DNA of 55,758 bases. Source: Allobrachymonas sp. (lineage in GTDB: Bacteria; Pseudomonadota; Gammaproteobacteria; Burkholderiales; Burkholderiaceae_C). The position numbers and the translations under genes are program-made. The stretch covers positions 1 to 55,758 of the forward strand of contig JAUMWT010000010.1 of the NCBI GenBank assembly GCA_030529505.1. The letters run 5' to 3'. This document shows, piece after piece, positions 8,101-17,949 of this stretch. Position 1 is the stretch's first letter, and the number at the start of each line of letters is the position of its first letter. Below the pieces are notes generated by a model that was not told the DNA's origin, made no database searches, and was given only the letters and a program-made list of their open reading frames with translations.

Positions 8101-11100
8101 GAGCGGAACGTTTTCGACAATGGCGGCCAGTTTGCACAGCAAGGCGTGGTTGACCGGGTGATAGATGCCCGCGGCAAACTGGTGCAGTTCCTGCCGCACC
8201 ACTTCGGCGGCGTGGTGCAGGGCGTGGGCTTCGTCATTGCGGGCGCTGCGCTGGGCCAGGCGCTCAATGGCGTGTTCGATGCCGCGCGCCATCGAGGCCA
8301 GGCCGCCCATGCCCACGGCGGCCGAACTGCCCGCCAGCGAATGCGCCAGTTGCTCGCAGACATGCGGCACGGGCTTGTGGCTGGCCAGCACCCATTCGCT
8401 CAACTCTTGCACCAACTGGCGCGACCAGACGTCTGCCTCGTTGAGGTAGGCGTTGAACAGCGCCAGCGGAATGCGCATATCGCCCACGTGCTTGACTTCT
8501 TCGTCCGGCAGCCCGTCCACCATGTCTTGCAGCACGGCTTGCTGCGGCGTGGTGTCCACCAGCATGCCGAGCAGGGCGTTGCGGATGGACGAGTTGTCGC
8601 TGGCCGCTTGGCCGCTTGCCGGGGGCGTTGCCTGAATGGATGCAGCTTTTGCTGCTGCCGTTGTGGGGGCGGGGCTGTCGCTGACTTCAGGCGCAGCGCC
8701 AAAGATGGGCAGATGCAGCAAGGGCGCGTCAGCATCTGCATTGGCACCGCTTGCGGATGCAGCGGGGGCCGTGCTCGCTTCATCGGCAAACAGTTGCTCG
8801 TCAGCAGCGGGGAAGGGCGTTGCCTCGCTTGCCGGGGCAGCCGCGCCATCGTTCAGTGAAAGGCTGGGCAGATCGAAAGACAGGCCGAAGGGCGAAGCGG
8901 GGTCGGCGGCGGGTGCGGCCGGGGCGTTTGCTGGCGCAGCAGCGTCCTCCGGCGCGAAGGGGCTGTCTTCGCCTTGCGTCGCAAGGGGCGATGGCTGGCC
9001 GCTTGCCGCGATCAAGGCGGGCAGATCCAAAGCGGCGCCTGGCTGCGCTTGAGCGCCAGCGGCTTGGCTGCCTGGCCCTGGCGCATTCAGATCCAGCGAA
9101 GGCAGTTCGCCCAGGAAATGCTCTAGCGACAAGGCCGGCGCGGTGGGGGCCGCTGCTGCCGCATTGCTCGCATCGGCGGTGTCGATGTCGTCGGCAAAGG
9201 GGGAGGCCTCGTCATCGGCCGTGCTGGCGGGCGTGGCTTCCAGCGGCGGCAGTGCCAGCAGCGGGGCATTCAATTCCAGCAAGGGGGTGCCGGGTACGAT
9301 TGCGCTTGCCTGCGTGCTGCTGGCTTTGCTGGCAGCAGGCGCGTCGTCGATCAGAGCAGGCGGCTCGTCGGCGAACAGGGGCGGCTCAACGGCGGCTTCG
9401 CTTGTTTCGGCTGCAGGCGCAGGCGATTCGATGATGGCGCTTGGCAGCCGTTCGGCGGTCGGCTCGGCTTTGGTTTCGTCTGCTGCAAAGACGGCTGCGG
9501 CTTCCTCGCTGGCCGGTTCAGCCGCGGCTGTGGCCGTTGCTTCTGTCGGCGCTTCCGGTGCAAACAACAGTTCGTCTGCATCGCCTGCCAATGCATCGCT
9601 GGCCGGGGCAGGTGCTGGGGCAGCACCGTCGGTATCGGCCGCAAACACAGGCGCATCGCTGCTGGCGTCGGCCTCTGGCAGGGCAGAAAGAATCGGCGCT
9701 TCGCCGGGGATGGCGATGGGCAGGAAGCGCCCCTCTTCTTGCATGGCCGCGGCGGGCTGGCTGAAGTAGGCGTGGTGCCAGCGCGTTTTTTCCTGGCGGG
9801 CGATGGATTCGCGCCATTCGGTCAGGGCCTCCAGCGCATTGGTGGCCAGTTGCAGCAGGGGCTGGGTGGCGGGTTTGGCATCGGCCAGCCAGCCGTTGAG
9901 GGTGCGCTCCAACTCCCAGGCGGCTTCGCCGAACGAGGCCAAGCCCACCATGCGGCCGCTGCCTTTGAGGGTGTGAAAGGCGCGGCGCAGATTGGTGAGT
10001 TGCGCGGTGTCGGCCGGATTGTCTTGCAGCGCCTCGATGGCGGTGAGGGCGTTGCCGATGACTTCGGCGGCTTCTTCCAGGAAGATGTCGCGCAGGTCCT
10101 CTTCTTCGATGGGGGTGTCGACGATGCCGTCTTCGGGCAGGGCCGGGGCAGCGGCTGCCGGGGCCAGGGAGGGCGCCAAGGTGGAAACGGCCAAGGCCAG
10201 GGCCTCGGGGTTTTCAGCCTCGGCGGTTTGCAGGCTGCTGAGGGCCTGGCGGGCTTGTTGCGCCAGGGCGGGCTGCCCGGCCAGCTCGGCTTGCCGGATG
10301 ACGCCGCCGAGCTGTTCAGCGGCCGTGGCGCTGGAGAGGGTGCCAGCCGCTTGCGCGCTGACCAGATCATCCAAGGCCGGGATGTGCGTTTGCCCCAGTT
10401 GCGTGCTGGTGGTGCCCGTGTGGTCGATGGCGGGCGTGGCGGCCTCGCTTGCGGCGGCCGTTGCTGCCGGGGCGTGGACGGCCACGTTGCGGTGGGCCAG
10501 TTCTTGCGCGCTTGCGTCGAAATGGAACTGGGCCTTGGCCAGTGCGGGCTGGTAGGCCATCATGTCGAGCATGAAGGACAGCGCGCCCAGGCTGTTGCCG
10601 AGTTTGAGCACGATGGCTTGATCGGCCGGGGCGTCGATGGAGCCGGTCTGTTCTGAAGCATCCACCAATTGCTGCGCCTGCCGCGCCATGACAGTGAGGG
10701 CCTGGCTGGCCTCTTCGTAGTTGAGGGCCAGCAGCACGCCGGCGATCTTGCCAAGCTTGCCGACCGAATCGCGGGCTTGCTGCGTTTTTTGCGGATGGCG
10801 GAAGAAGTCGTCCAGCGCCTGTTCCACCTCGCCAACGGCGGTGCGGGCCTCCAGCACGACCTGGGCCAGGCTGTCCTGGTCGTTGAGCCGCGCGTACAGC
10901 GCCTCCATCCATTCGGTGGGGGGCTCCATCTGCTCGCTGTGCTGCACGGTTTGCAGGCGCTGCGCGAGCAGGGCGATGCGTTCTTCAAACTGCTTGCTGT
11001 CGCCCGGCGCCTCTTCGGCCGAGGCTTCGAGGAACAGGATGGCGGTGGCCACTTCCATGGCCACGTCGGGGTGGGGCGCCTGCCCGCTTTCAGCGGCTTG

Positions 11101-12264
11101 CGTAATGATGTTTTGCAGGGCTTGCGAGAACGGCGCGGCCACGGGCCACAGGGCGTTGAGGCTCTGGATCAGCACCTCGCTCTGGCTGCCCAGGGCCTGC
11201 AGCTTGTGCGTATTGCCTGCGCTGACGTCGGACCACACGTCTTTGAACGTGGCAATGGCCTCGCGCAACTGGCTGCGGTGTGCGGGATCCACCGTACCGT
11301 AGAGCAGTTTGTCGTAGCCGCTGACGGCAAACTGATCGAGCCGATGGCTTTGGGCAATGGCCTGGACCAGCGGGACGGCGGCGGCCGGCTGGCTGTGGCC
11401 CAGGGCGATGAAGTAGAGCAGGTCTTGCGCCAGCCGATCGGACACTTCGCCCGATGGCTGCTGCAGCAAATCGTATTGCACCGCAATGCGCGAGAGCAGG
11501 CGCTTGAGTTGATCGTCAAAGCGCAGCGCCTGATGGGCTTGCAATTGCAAGACGCCGCTGGCCAGTTGCCAGAACACGCGGGTCTTGGGCGTGCTGCCGT
11601 TTTGCCACAGGCGCAGCGTGAGCGCGGCCAGCTGATCAGCTCCCTGCTGGCCGCCCGAGCGGAACAGTTGCAGCATGCCTTCCAGGAACGGGGGCATGTG
11701 GGCTTCGTCGGGCAGGCTGGCCTCGGCGGGCAGGGCAAAGTCTTGCGCTTCCAGCCACTGCCAGGGACCATGCCACAAATCGGCGGGGTGAATGCGGTCG
11801 ATGCCGGCCAGTTGCGCCACGTCGCGGTAGGCGGGGAAGAGGCCGGGGGCGTGATCGGGCTGGCCTTTGAGCAGGCTGCTGAGGTAATCAAGCACCGAGG
11901 TGCCGGCCTGCACCACGGTTTGTGCAGCTGCAGGCGTGCACAGTTCGGGCTGGTTGATGAAGAGCTGCACGCAGCGTTCCATCGCGCCCACCATTTTGGC
12001 GGCGGCCGGGCGCTCGACCAGGTCGAGCACGCCCACGGCCTCGTGCAGGCTTTGGGCGGCCATGCGCAGCACGGCCGTGTCGAGCGCGGTGAGGTGGCTG
12101 CCGCTGGCAGCCTCGACTTCTGCGCCGAAGGCGATGAGCTGCTCGCGCACGCCGTTCAGGGTGTCGTTGAGCGAGTCCACCACCCACGCCAGCGGGCCCA
12201 GGTCAACTGCCGCTGGAGCGGATGCGTGGCTGCCGGTTGGCAACTGCTGGTCCTGATCAATCAT
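5146..12264 (-). CDS. chpA: ChpA/PilL hybrid chemotaxis histidine kinase
   Basis: 2372-residue CheA-type hybrid kinase that controls type IV pilus motility; the Pseudomonas ChpA is of similar size. From the N-terminus it has a degenerate Hpt/FimL-like region (about 20-600), then three recognisable Hpt domains with candidate phospho-histidines: His764 (HTLKGSG), His1308 (HSLAGSS, weaker) and His1593 (HTFKGGA). Dimerisation helices precede the HATPase domain with N-box at about Asn1953 (NAVVHGIE) and DDGKGLN. A CheW-like domain follows, then a C-terminal receiver (VVDDSITVRRV) with phospho-acceptor Asp2298 and KPYPEE. Very Ala/Pro-rich acidic linkers separate the Hpt domains, notably between about 830 and 1240. 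It is the last gene of pilG-pilH-pilI-pilJ-chpA, about 70 bp after pilJ. Confidence 0.95.
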   Translation of the reverse strand: MIDQDQQLPTGSHASAPAAVDLGPLAWVVDSLNDTLNGVREQLIAFGAEVEAASGSHLTALDTAVLRMAAQSLHEAVGVLDLVERPAAAKMVGAMERCVQLFINQPELCTPAAAQTVVQAGTSVLDYLSSLLKGQPDHAPGLFPAYRDVAQLAGIDRIHPADLWHGPWQWLEAQDFALPAEASLPDEAHMPPFLEGMLQLFRSGGQQGADQLAALTLRLWQNGSTPKTRVFWQLASGVLQLQAHQALRFDDQLKRLLSRIAVQYDLLQQPSGEVSDRLAQDLLYFIALGHSQPAAAVPLVQAIAQSHRLDQFAVSGYDKLLYGTVDPAHRSQLREAIATFKDVWSDVSAGNTHKLQALGSQSEVLIQSLNALWPVAAPFSQALQNIITQAAESGQAPHPDVAMEVATAILFLEASAEEAPGDSKQFEERIALLAQRLQTVQHSEQMEPPTEWMEALYARLNDQDSLAQVVLEARTAVGEVEQALDDFFRHPQKTQQARDSVGKLGKIAGVLLALNYEEASQALTVMARQAQQLVDASEQTGSIDAPADQAIVLKLGNSLGALSFMLDMMAYQPALAKAQFHFDASAQELAHRNVAVHAPAATAAASEAATPAIDHTGTTSTQLGQTHIPALDDLVSAQAAGTLSSATAAEQLGGVIRQAELAGQPALAQQARQALSSLQTAEAENPEALALAVSTLAPSLAPAAAAPALPEDGIVDTPIEEEDLRDIFLEEAAEVIGNALTAIEALQDNPADTAQLTNLRRAFHTLKGSGRMVGLASFGEAAWELERTLNGWLADAKPATQPLLQLATNALEALTEWRESIARQEKTRWHHAYFSQPAAAMQEEGRFLPIAIPGEAPILSALPEADASSDAPVFAADTDGAAPAPAPASDALAGDADELLFAPEAPTEATATAAAEPASEEAAAVFAADETKAEPTAERLPSAIIESPAPAAETSEAAVEPPLFADEPPALIDDAPAASKASSTQASAIVPGTPLLELNAPLLALPPLEATPASTADDEASPFADDIDTADASNAAAAAPTAPALSLEHFLGELPSLDLNAPGPGSQAAGAQAQPGAALDLPALIAASGQPSPLATQGEDSPFAPEDAAAPANAPAAPAADPASPFGLSFDLPSLSLNDGAAAPASEATPFPAADEQLFADEASTAPAASASGANADADAPLLHLPIFGAAPEVSDSPAPTTAAAKAASIQATPPASGQAASDNSSIRNALLGMLVDTTPQQAVLQDMVDGLPDEEVKHVGDMRIPLALFNAYLNEADVWSRQLVQELSEWVLASHKPVPHVCEQLAHSLAGSSAAVGMGGLASMARGIEHAIERLAQRSARNDEAHALHHAAEVVRQELHQFAAGIYHPVNHALLCKLAAIVENVPLDKAVSFCPTDTAPPAKPAGIEKKNVEGLAAPTGPAALATAADTAAPDQAATADESPDAAEPPAADAVAAAKADADASTASDAEPCAAGKAAPVTASAAPAARTADGATDKTHKARASEPAAQPDARATEPTAPAEKTVLVQAAAPATAPALATCDNTPDAIDPELFDIFREEAQTLLPQLNAVMRQWVAHPDNGGARTEAQRLLHTFKGGARLAGAMQLGAMVHDMESAISDLGTLGKNSESVQALEQLQAMLDEVDEHFTRLLHGETGTIETDAASTPSPGSDGAPASPSAAADTSAATAVAALASASSIEAAAARTAPAADSASQPAGSGAVAALPAPAAPAASQAAASQLQHVVAMPVVTHAPAHTVMQPQVRVRSQVLDRMLGSTGEVMISRARLEAEVQQLRQAMQDMDGSLDRLRAQLRDMELQAETQMQSRMAQAAENAANFDPLEFDRFTRVQELTRMMAESVNDVASVQRTMVRTVQASEDNLIAQARQARELQDDLLRSRMVEFDSLSERLYRVVRQAAKESGKQVTLNISGAQTAMDRTIIERIASPFEHLLRNAVVHGIESPEQRAQAGKEAVGHIEISLQQDGNDVAISVRDDGKGLNVPRIREKAIANKLLAPDAQISDDEAMQLIFQSGLSTADQVTSLAGRGVGMDVVRTEVKALGGRIETRSRPQAGTEFTLVLPLTTAVTQVVEVQAGDLRFGVPSGLIESVQRASSKEIQQAYNAHSYTFHGESLPFYWAGAMLQASRRSANVSAKRHVVLILRSAAQRIVMHVDAVVGNHEVVVKNIGPQLARMPGLSGITLLPDGSALFIYNPVALSFSYEEAIRSYSSDRADPAVLGSEARPAAPPAPLVLVVDDSITVRRVTGRLLQREGYRVASAADGVAALRAIAKERPDIVLSDIEMPQMDGFDLLHNIRSSEELKDLPVIMITSRTADKHRDHATELGATGFLGKPYPEEAMLELLRQHARAPAAKA

Positions 12265-12335
12265 CTCAAAACACCCCGAAAAATGGGGCAGTGCAGTCGA
12301 TGGGCATCGCTGCCTGCCTTGTTGTTGGTTTGGGC

Positions 12336-14543
12336 TTATTGGATCTTGAAGCGCGAAATCGACGCACGCAATTCCTGTGCCACTTTGGCCAGCTCGCGCA
12401 CGGTCTGGTCGGTCGTGCGGGTGCCTTCAGTGGCTTGCTCGGTCACCGAGAAGATCTGCTGGATGCTGCTGGCCACCGCATTGGCCTGGTTGGCCTCTTC
12501 GCTGGTGGTGGCGGAAATCTGCTGAATCAGGTCGGAGAGCTTGTTCGATACCCGGTCGATTTCTTCCAGCGCCTTGCCCGCGTTGTCCGACAGGGCGGCC
12601 CCTTGCACTACTTCCTGTGTGGAGCGTTCCATGGCGACGATGGCGTCGTGCGTGTCGTTCTGAATGGTTTTGACCAGTTCGGCAATCTGGCGCGTGGCCT
12701 CGGCCGAGCGTTCGGCCAGGCGCTGCACCTCTTCGGCCACGACCGAGAAGCCACGCCCCGCTTCACCCGCAGAGGCCGCCTGAATGGCCGCGTTGAGCGC
12801 CAGCACGTTGGTTTGCTCGGTGATGTCGGAAATCAGCTCGGTGATTTCGCCAATCTCTTGCGAGGATTCGCCCAAGCGCTTGATGCGCTTGGAGGTGTCC
12901 TGAATCTGGTCGCGGATGTGGTTCATGCCGTTGATCGAGTCGAGCACGGCCTTGTGCCCGTCAGACGCGGCCTGGCGCGCGCGCAGGGCCACCAGGGCCG
13001 AGTCCTTGGCCTGGTAAGACGCGGCGTTGATGCGCTTGGCCATTTCGAGTACCGACTGGCCGGTGTCGCGAATGGCCTGCAGCTGCTCGGCCGAGGCTTC
13101 GAGCAGGATGGCCGAGGTCAGCTCCACGTCGGCCGAGGTTTGCACCACCTTGTCGGCCGTGACTTGCACGTTGCCCACCAGGGTGCGCCACTCTTCCACC
13201 GTGTTGTTCACCGAGTCGGCAATCGCGCCGGTGATTTCTTCGGTCACGGTGGCTTCGCGGGTCAGGTCGCCGTCGGCAATGTTTTGCAGTTCATCCATCA
13301 GCAGCAGAATGGCGCTTTGGTTGCGGCTGTTTTCGGCCTCGGCCAGCTTTTGCTGCATTTCCATGCGGCGCGAATCGGCCTGCGAGACGTACACGATGCC
13401 GTACACGCACAGCAGGGCCAGCAGGCCGCACAGGGCCATGCCCGCATAGGGCCACCAGGCGGTGACGGGGTCCAACTCGCCGGGGCTGCTGCTGAGCAAT
13501 TGGCTCAGGGCGAGGATGTTGGGCATGGCCCCTTGCACGCCGGCGATGATGCGGCCGTGGGCCTGGCGCAGGGCGGCAAGGGCTTGCTCATGCTGCAGCA
13601 GCGATGCGACTTTGCGCTTGAATGGCTCGTAGGCCTGGCCGAGTTTTTCCAGGGCGGCTTGTTCCTCGGCTTGCAAAGCGGCTACGCCCAAGGTGCTGTC
13701 GCCTTCTGCCAGGATTTGGCGCAGGGCCTCGATCGCGCTCAGGTCTTTGGCCAGTTGCTGGCTCGCTTCGGGCGCATTGGCTGCTGCGCGCAACAAGCGG
13801 TCGGCCGATTTTTCGGCGCGTTCGGTCAGCAGGCCGATGTCGGCCACGGCCATGATCTGGTTGGCCGGGGCGTTGCGTTGCAGCAGGGCGGTTTTCAGGG
13901 CGTCCACCTGCGCCTGCATGGCATGGACGTCGGCATGGGCGCTGTTGGCGGCGGCAATCAGCGGTTGCAGGGTTCGCTGCTGGGCGACCAGGGTTTCAAC
14001 CTCGGGCGCCAAGGCGCTGCCCAGGTTTTTCTGGATGAGGGCCACGCTCTTGCCGCTGCCGAGCTGGGCCAGGCTGCGGCTGATGTTCTGGTAGCTGTCT
14101 TTGACTTCGGCAAAGGCGGCTTCGTCGCCCGCCACGGCGGCGTTGACGCTGTGCGACAGCCGGGCCGCGTTCAGTTGCAGCGAGCCGGCGGCCGTGAGCT
14201 GGCTGCGCGCCGTGCTGCCGCGGTTGAAGGCGTACACGCCCAGGCCGATGGCGGCCAGAAAGAGCAGGATGGCAAGCGTTGCGAAGGTGCGCCGGTGCGC
14301 GGCGGCAGGCCGGGTGCCGAGCAGCGCAAGCGATACGCCATCGGCTACGGATTTGTGCTTGTAGGCTTCCAGGTATTGCTGCTCGTCCAGTTGGGGTTGC
14401 AGCGGGGCGCCCAGATTGGTTTCCGGCTCGTCGCTGAAGATTTCGCTGTCCGAGGCCGGGGGCGCGCTGCCGATGATGGTGTCGGACGGGTCTTCCGCCA
14501 GGAACAAGTCCTGCGAGTCATTGTTTGGGTGGTTTTCTTTCAT
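12336..14543 (-). CDS. pilJ: PilJ methyl-accepting chemotaxis protein (type IV pilus chemoreceptor)
   Basis: 735-residue transmembrane chemoreceptor that feeds the Pil-Chp kinase. An acidic cytoplasmic N-terminus of about 80 residues is followed by TM1 ([21 protein letters not shown], about 84-104), a helical periplasmic sensor region of about 260 residues, TM2 near 364-388, a HAMP region and a long coiled-coil signalling domain. The hairpin tip [24 protein letters not shown] is at about 570-600. The start MKENHPNN at 14543 was chosen because it begins the acidic PilJ N-terminus; the longer upstream frame is antisense-like noise through pilI. It ends with the residues RFKIQ and carries no CheR pentapeptide. 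Confidence 0.95.
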   Translation of the reverse strand: MKENHPNNDSQDLFLAEDPSDTIIGSAPPASDSEIFSDEPETNLGAPLQPQLDEQQYLEAYKHKSVADGVSLALLGTRPAAAHRRTFATLAILLFLAAIGLGVYAFNRGSTARSQLTAAGSLQLNAARLSHSVNAAVAGDEAAFAEVKDSYQNISRSLAQLGSGKSVALIQKNLGSALAPEVETLVAQQRTLQPLIAAANSAHADVHAMQAQVDALKTALLQRNAPANQIMAVADIGLLTERAEKSADRLLRAAANAPEASQQLAKDLSAIEALRQILAEGDSTLGVAALQAEEQAALEKLGQAYEPFKRKVASLLQHEQALAALRQAHGRIIAGVQGAMPNILALSQLLSSSPGELDPVTAWWPYAGMALCGLLALLCVYGIVYVSQADSRRMEMQQKLAEAENSRNQSAILLLMDELQNIADGDLTREATVTEEITGAIADSVNNTVEEWRTLVGNVQVTADKVVQTSADVELTSAILLEASAEQLQAIRDTGQSVLEMAKRINAASYQAKDSALVALRARQAASDGHKAVLDSINGMNHIRDQIQDTSKRIKRLGESSQEIGEITELISDITEQTNVLALNAAIQAASAGEAGRGFSVVAEEVQRLAERSAEATRQIAELVKTIQNDTHDAIVAMERSTQEVVQGAALSDNAGKALEEIDRVSNKLSDLIQQISATTSEEANQANAVASSIQQIFSVTEQATEGTRTTDQTVRELAKVAQELRASISRFKIQ

Positions 14544-14572
14544 GATGAACGGTGCCTTGTACCCAGTGCGGT

Positions 14573-15163
14573 TCAGTGTGAGAGGGCATGCGCTGCCAGA
14601 GTGGGGGCAGCAGCGATGTCGAGAAATTGCGGGTCTTGCGCCAGCGCCTGCAGATTGATTTCCTGCCAGTGGATGCCGTCGCCGTCGATGAAGGTGGAGC
14701 CCAGATGCGCGGGCGCGCCCTCGGCGGGCGCTTCGGATCGCACGAAGGCTTCGCGACTGCGCAGGCCCTCCAGGCCATCGACGCGAAACACCACGTTCAT
14801 GCCCAGGGCCTCGTTGAGGGCCAGCAGGCAGGGTTTGGCGCGCTTGGCCGGGTGTGCGGCAGAAGAGAAGGCAGCGGCCTGGTCGGCGGCTGGCTCGGCG
14901 GGTAAAAACGCGCCCAGCTCGACCACGCCATACACCTGGCTGCGCAGCGGCGCCACGCCCAGAAACCAGGGCTTGGTGTAGGGCAGGGGCTGAATCGGTG
15001 TCATGGCATAAATCTCGCCCGACTGTTGCAGCGGCAGCAGCAGCCTGTGCCCGCCCAGGCGAACGCCCAGCCACGAGGCGGTGAGCCCCGGTTCGCTTTG
15101 GGCTTCTTGCAGCAGCGATGCAATGCGTTGTTGCAGTTCGCGTAGCGCCTGTTTATTGGCCAT
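14573..15163 (-). CDS. pilI: PilI, CheW-like adaptor
   Basis: 196-residue CheW-domain protein that couples PilJ to the ChpA kinase. Recognised by the CheW fold segments: [57 protein letters not shown], and later [13 protein letters not shown]. The ATG at 15163 ([10 protein letters not shown]) opens the usual helical N-terminus. It lies between pilH and pilJ in the standard order, with 59 bp from pilH and 29 bp to pilJ. Confidence 0.92.
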   Translation of the reverse strand: MANKQALRELQQRIASLLQEAQSEPGLTASWLGVRLGGHRLLLPLQQSGEIYAMTPIQPLPYTKPWFLGVAPLRSQVYGVVELGAFLPAEPAADQAAAFSSAAHPAKRAKPCLLALNEALGMNVVFRVDGLEGLRSREAFVRSEAPAEGAPAHLGSTFIDGDGIHWQEINLQALAQDPQFLDIAAAPTLAAHALSH

Positions 15164-15222
15164 GAGGGGGTTCCAAGGTTGCGTGATGCAAGTGGCAAGT
15201 GCGTGCGGGCTGGCTGGGCAGC

Positions 15223-15588
15223 TCAGTCCAGCGCGCGGATTTTTTCCAGCAGCTCGGTCGGGTTGATCGGCTTGGTGACGTAGGCGCGCGCGCCCTGGCG
15301 AATGCCCCAGACCATGTCGGTTTCCTGGTTCTTGCTGGTGCAGATGATGATGGGAATGTCGGCAAAGCGCGCGTCCTTGCTGATCTGGCGCGTGAGCTGA
15401 AAGCCGTTTTTGCCCGGCATGATCACGTCCATCAGGATCAGGTCGGGCTTCTGGCGCTCCAGCTCGGCCAGGGCGGCGTCGCCGTTGTCGGCCAGCGAAA
15501 CGGTCATGCCGTTTTTCTGCACGATGCTGGACATGAACATCTGCTCGGTTTTGGAATCGTCAACGATCAATACATGCTGAATGGGCAT
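15223..15588 (-). CDS. pilH: PilH, CheY-like response regulator
   Basis: 121-residue single-domain receiver. It has the acidic pair VDDS, the phospho-acceptor Asp in LILMDVIMP, the Thr/Ser switch region IICTSK and the conserved Lys in YVTKPINP. No output domain. In the Pil-Chp system PilH acts downstream of ChpA, with PilG, to set pilus extension and retraction. MPIQHVLIVDDS at 15588 is the natural start; it follows pilG by 7 bp, so the two are coupled. Confidence 0.94.
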   Translation of the reverse strand: MPIQHVLIVDDSKTEQMFMSSIVQKNGMTVSLADNGDAALAELERQKPDLILMDVIMPGKNGFQLTRQISKDARFADIPIIICTSKNQETDMVWGIRQGARAYVTKPINPTELLEKIRALD

Positions 15589-15595
15589 GGCGGGG

Positions 15596-15961
15596 TTACT
15601 CCTTGTTCGAGAAAGACTCGACCACTGCAAGCAGTTCGGCCTTGGTAAACGGTTTGGTCAGGTACTGGTCAGACCCCACGATGCGCCCGCGCGCCTTGTC
15701 GAACACGCCGTCTTTGGACGAGAGCATGATCACCGGCACGTGGGCGAACTTCTGGTTGCGCTTGATGATGGCGCAGGTCTGGTAACCGTCCAGGCGCGGC
15801 ATGAGGATGTCGCAGAAGATCAGGTCGGGGTGCGTGTCGTTGATGCGCGAGAGGGCGTCAAAGCCGTCTTCTGCCAGCAGCACCTCGTATCCGCCCTGCT
15901 TGAGGAAGATTTCCGCACTGCGCCGAATGGTGTTGCTGTCGTCGATTACGAGTACTTTCAA
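15596..15961 (-). CDS. pilG: PilG, CheY-like response regulator (TTG start)
   Basis: 121-residue receiver protein at the head of the Pil-Chp operon. Motifs seen: VLVIDDSNTIRRSAEIFL, phospho-acceptor Asp in LIFCDILMPRLDGY, VIMLSSKDG and YLTKPFTKAEL. The homologous reading begins at a TTG (15959-15961, read as Met: MKVLVIDDS). GGAG lies about 8 bp upstream and supports it, whereas extending to an upstream start adds a Pro/Arg/Cys-rich stretch not found in PilG proteins. A perfect FNR-type box lies about 145 bp upstream. Confidence 0.92.
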   Translation of the reverse strand: MKVLVIDDSNTIRRSAEIFLKQGGYEVLLAEDGFDALSRINDTHPDLIFCDILMPRLDGYQTCAIIKRNQKFAHVPVIMLSSKDGVFDKARGRIVGSDQYLTKPFTKAELLAVVESFSNKE

Positions 15962-16644
15962 GGCCAGTCTCCGTCTTGGAGCACGCCAAGCAGGGCCAGG
16001 GTTGAGCACTCTGCCCAAACAGGGCCGGATGCACGCCCATCCATCAGGGCATGCGGCTTGAGCCACATCCGAACCTGCGCCTGCGTGCGGGAACGCAGCA
16101 ATCTTTGATTAATATCAAATTGTTACGTTTGCTTGCGCATTCTACACAGACGGGGAGAAGCAGCTTGTAATTTCTGGAAAATACACCTGCTTTTTAGGCC
16201 AATATGTGCCATAGTGCATATTTATTGAGGCATTTTGTGGCTATTTGCCCCCATCGCCCTGCAGCACACTCGCATATCAAGTCGGTCTGGCCTGCATACA
16301 AATGGTTGCATTCATGACAATCATGGGGGCGCGGTTGATGCGGGCAAGGGATGGAAAAGGGGTGGTAAGAAGCGGTTCACAACCCCCTCGCAGGCGTTTG
16401 AAGATGGAGGCAAGCCCTTGGCGCTGCCGCATCTTTGGCGTCTTTGCTGCGGCCCGATACACTGGGCGCTGCCTGGCTGTTTTGGGGCGTGCCTTGAGCT
16501 GCGTGCGGTTGATGGCCCATTGATGATCCATTGACGACAGATGCAGCTCCCCAGCCGCAGCTCACCGGCCTTGCGAATGCGTTGCGCCGTGCAAACCACT
16601 GCATCAACGGGCGCGCTAGCTTCTTTCTTGATGAATATCCTGGT
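15962..16644. other. divergent intergenic region between pilG and hemL
   Basis: About 680 bp. The stretch 16100-16240 is markedly AT-richer than its surroundings and carries a perfect FNR-type palindrome at 16105-16118 and an imperfect dyad AATATGTGC..GTGCATATT at 16201-16222. These are probably regulatory for pilG and perhaps hemL. No gene seen. Confidence 0.55.
16105..16118. promoter_or_regulatory. FNR/ANR/Dnr-type binding site
   Basis: TTGATTAATATCAA matches the FNR-family consensus TTGAT-N4-ATCAA with no mismatch. It lies in an AT-rich patch 144 bp upstream of the pilG start and 527 bp upstream of hemL. HemL and motility genes are known targets of oxygen regulation in some proteobacteria; which gene it serves here is inference. 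Confidence 0.65.
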
Positions 16645-17949
16645 ATGCCAACAACCCTTCCTCTGAACAATGCGAACCGCGTTTTGTTTGAACGTGCCCA
16701 GCAGGTGATTCCCGGTGGCGTCAATTCGCCCGTTCGGGCCTTTCGCGCCGTGGGCGGCACGCCCCGCTTCATCCAGAAAGCGCAGGGCGCTTATCTGTGG
16801 GATGCCGCCGACCAGCGCTACATCGACTACATCGGCTCCTGGGGACCGATGATTCTGGGCCACGGCCACCCGGCCGTGCTGGCGGCCGTGCAGCAAGCCG
16901 TGCAGGACGGCTTTTCGTTTGGCGCGCCCACCGAGCGCGAGGTGGAACTGGCCGAAACCATCATCGGCCTCATGCCCGGTATCGAGATGGTGCGCCTGGT
17001 CAGCTCGGGCACCGAGGCGGCGATGAGCGCCATTCGCCTGGCGCGTGGTGCCACGGGGCGCAAGTTGCTCCTCAAGTTCGAGGGCTGCTACCACGGCCAT
17101 GCCGATGCCTTGCTGGTCAAGGCTGGATCGGGCCTGGCGACCTTCGGCGCGGCCACCAGCGCGGGCGTACCGCCCGAAGTGGTGCAGCACACCCTGGTGC
17201 TGCCCTACAACGATGTGGCGCAACTGGATCAGGCCTTTGCCCAGCATGGGACAGACATTGCCTGTTTGATCATCGAGCCCATTGCGGGCAATATGAACTT
17301 CGTGCGGCCCACGCCCGCTTTCATCCAGCGTTGCCGCGAGTTGTGCACGCAGCACGGAGCCTTGCTCATCATCGACGAGGTGATGACCGGCTTTCGCGTG
17401 GGCCTGGGCGGGGCGCAGGCCCTGCTGGGCGTGCAGCCCGATTTGACCGTGCTGGGCAAGGTCATTGGCGGGGGCATGCCGCTGGCCGCTTTTGGCGGCA
17501 AGCGCAGCGTGATGGAGCAGGTCTCGCCGCTGGGCGCGGTGTACCAGGCGGGCACGCTTTCGGGCAACCCCGTGGCCACGGCCTGCGGGCTGGCCACCTT
17601 GCGCGAAATCCAGAAGCCCGGCTTTTACGCGCAACTGGCCCAGCGCACGCGCCGTCTGGTGCAGGGCCTGCAAGCCGCAGCCGATGCGCAGGGCATCCCC
17701 TTTTCCAGCGATTGCGAAGGCGGCATGTTCGGCTTCTTTTTCCTGCCGCAATTGCCGCAGCACTACCAGCAAGTCATGCAGACCGATGCGCAGCGCTTCA
17801 ACCGCTTCTTCCACGGCATGCTGCAGCGCGGCGTGTATCTGGCCCCGGCCTTGTACGAAGCGGGCTTTGTCAGCGCCGCCCACAGCGAGGCCGATATCGA
17901 CGCCACCATCGCTTGCGCCGAGCAGGCACTGCGCGAAGCCTGGGCTTGA
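16645..17949 (+). CDS. hemL: glutamate-1-semialdehyde 2,1-aminomutase
   Basis: 434-residue PLP enzyme that converts glutamate-1-semialdehyde to 5-aminolevulinate, the second step of the C5 route to heme. Class III aminotransferase features are complete: the N-terminal [52 protein letters not shown], the [12 protein letters not shown] motif and the PLP-binding Lys in [16 protein letters not shown]. The ATG at 16645 gives the usual length; an upstream in-frame extension to 16531 is not family-like. The upstream Shine-Dalgarno sequence is weak. It diverges from pilG. Confidence 0.96.
   Translation: MPTTLPLNNANRVLFERAQQVIPGGVNSPVRAFRAVGGTPRFIQKAQGAYLWDAADQRYIDYIGSWGPMILGHGHPAVLAAVQQAVQDGFSFGAPTEREVELAETIIGLMPGIEMVRLVSSGTEAAMSAIRLARGATGRKLLLKFEGCYHGHADALLVKAGSGLATFGAATSAGVPPEVVQHTLVLPYNDVAQLDQAFAQHGTDIACLIIEPIAGNMNFVRPTPAFIQRCRELCTQHGALLIIDEVMTGFRVGLGGAQALLGVQPDLTVLGKVIGGGMPLAAFGGKRSVMEQVSPLGAVYQAGTLSGNPVATACGLATLREIQKPGFYAQLAQRTRRLVQGLQAAADAQGIPFSSDCEGGMFGFFFLPQLPQHYQQVMQTDAQRFNRFFHGMLQRGVYLAPALYEAGFVSAAHSEADIDATIACAEQALREAWA

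Noticed and set aside
12222-14981. 919-residue open frame on plus
   Set aside because: Antisense to pilJ and pilI, which are unmistakable on the other strand.
16321-17883. 520-residue minus frame opposite hemL
   Set aside because: Antisense shadow of hemL without any domain.
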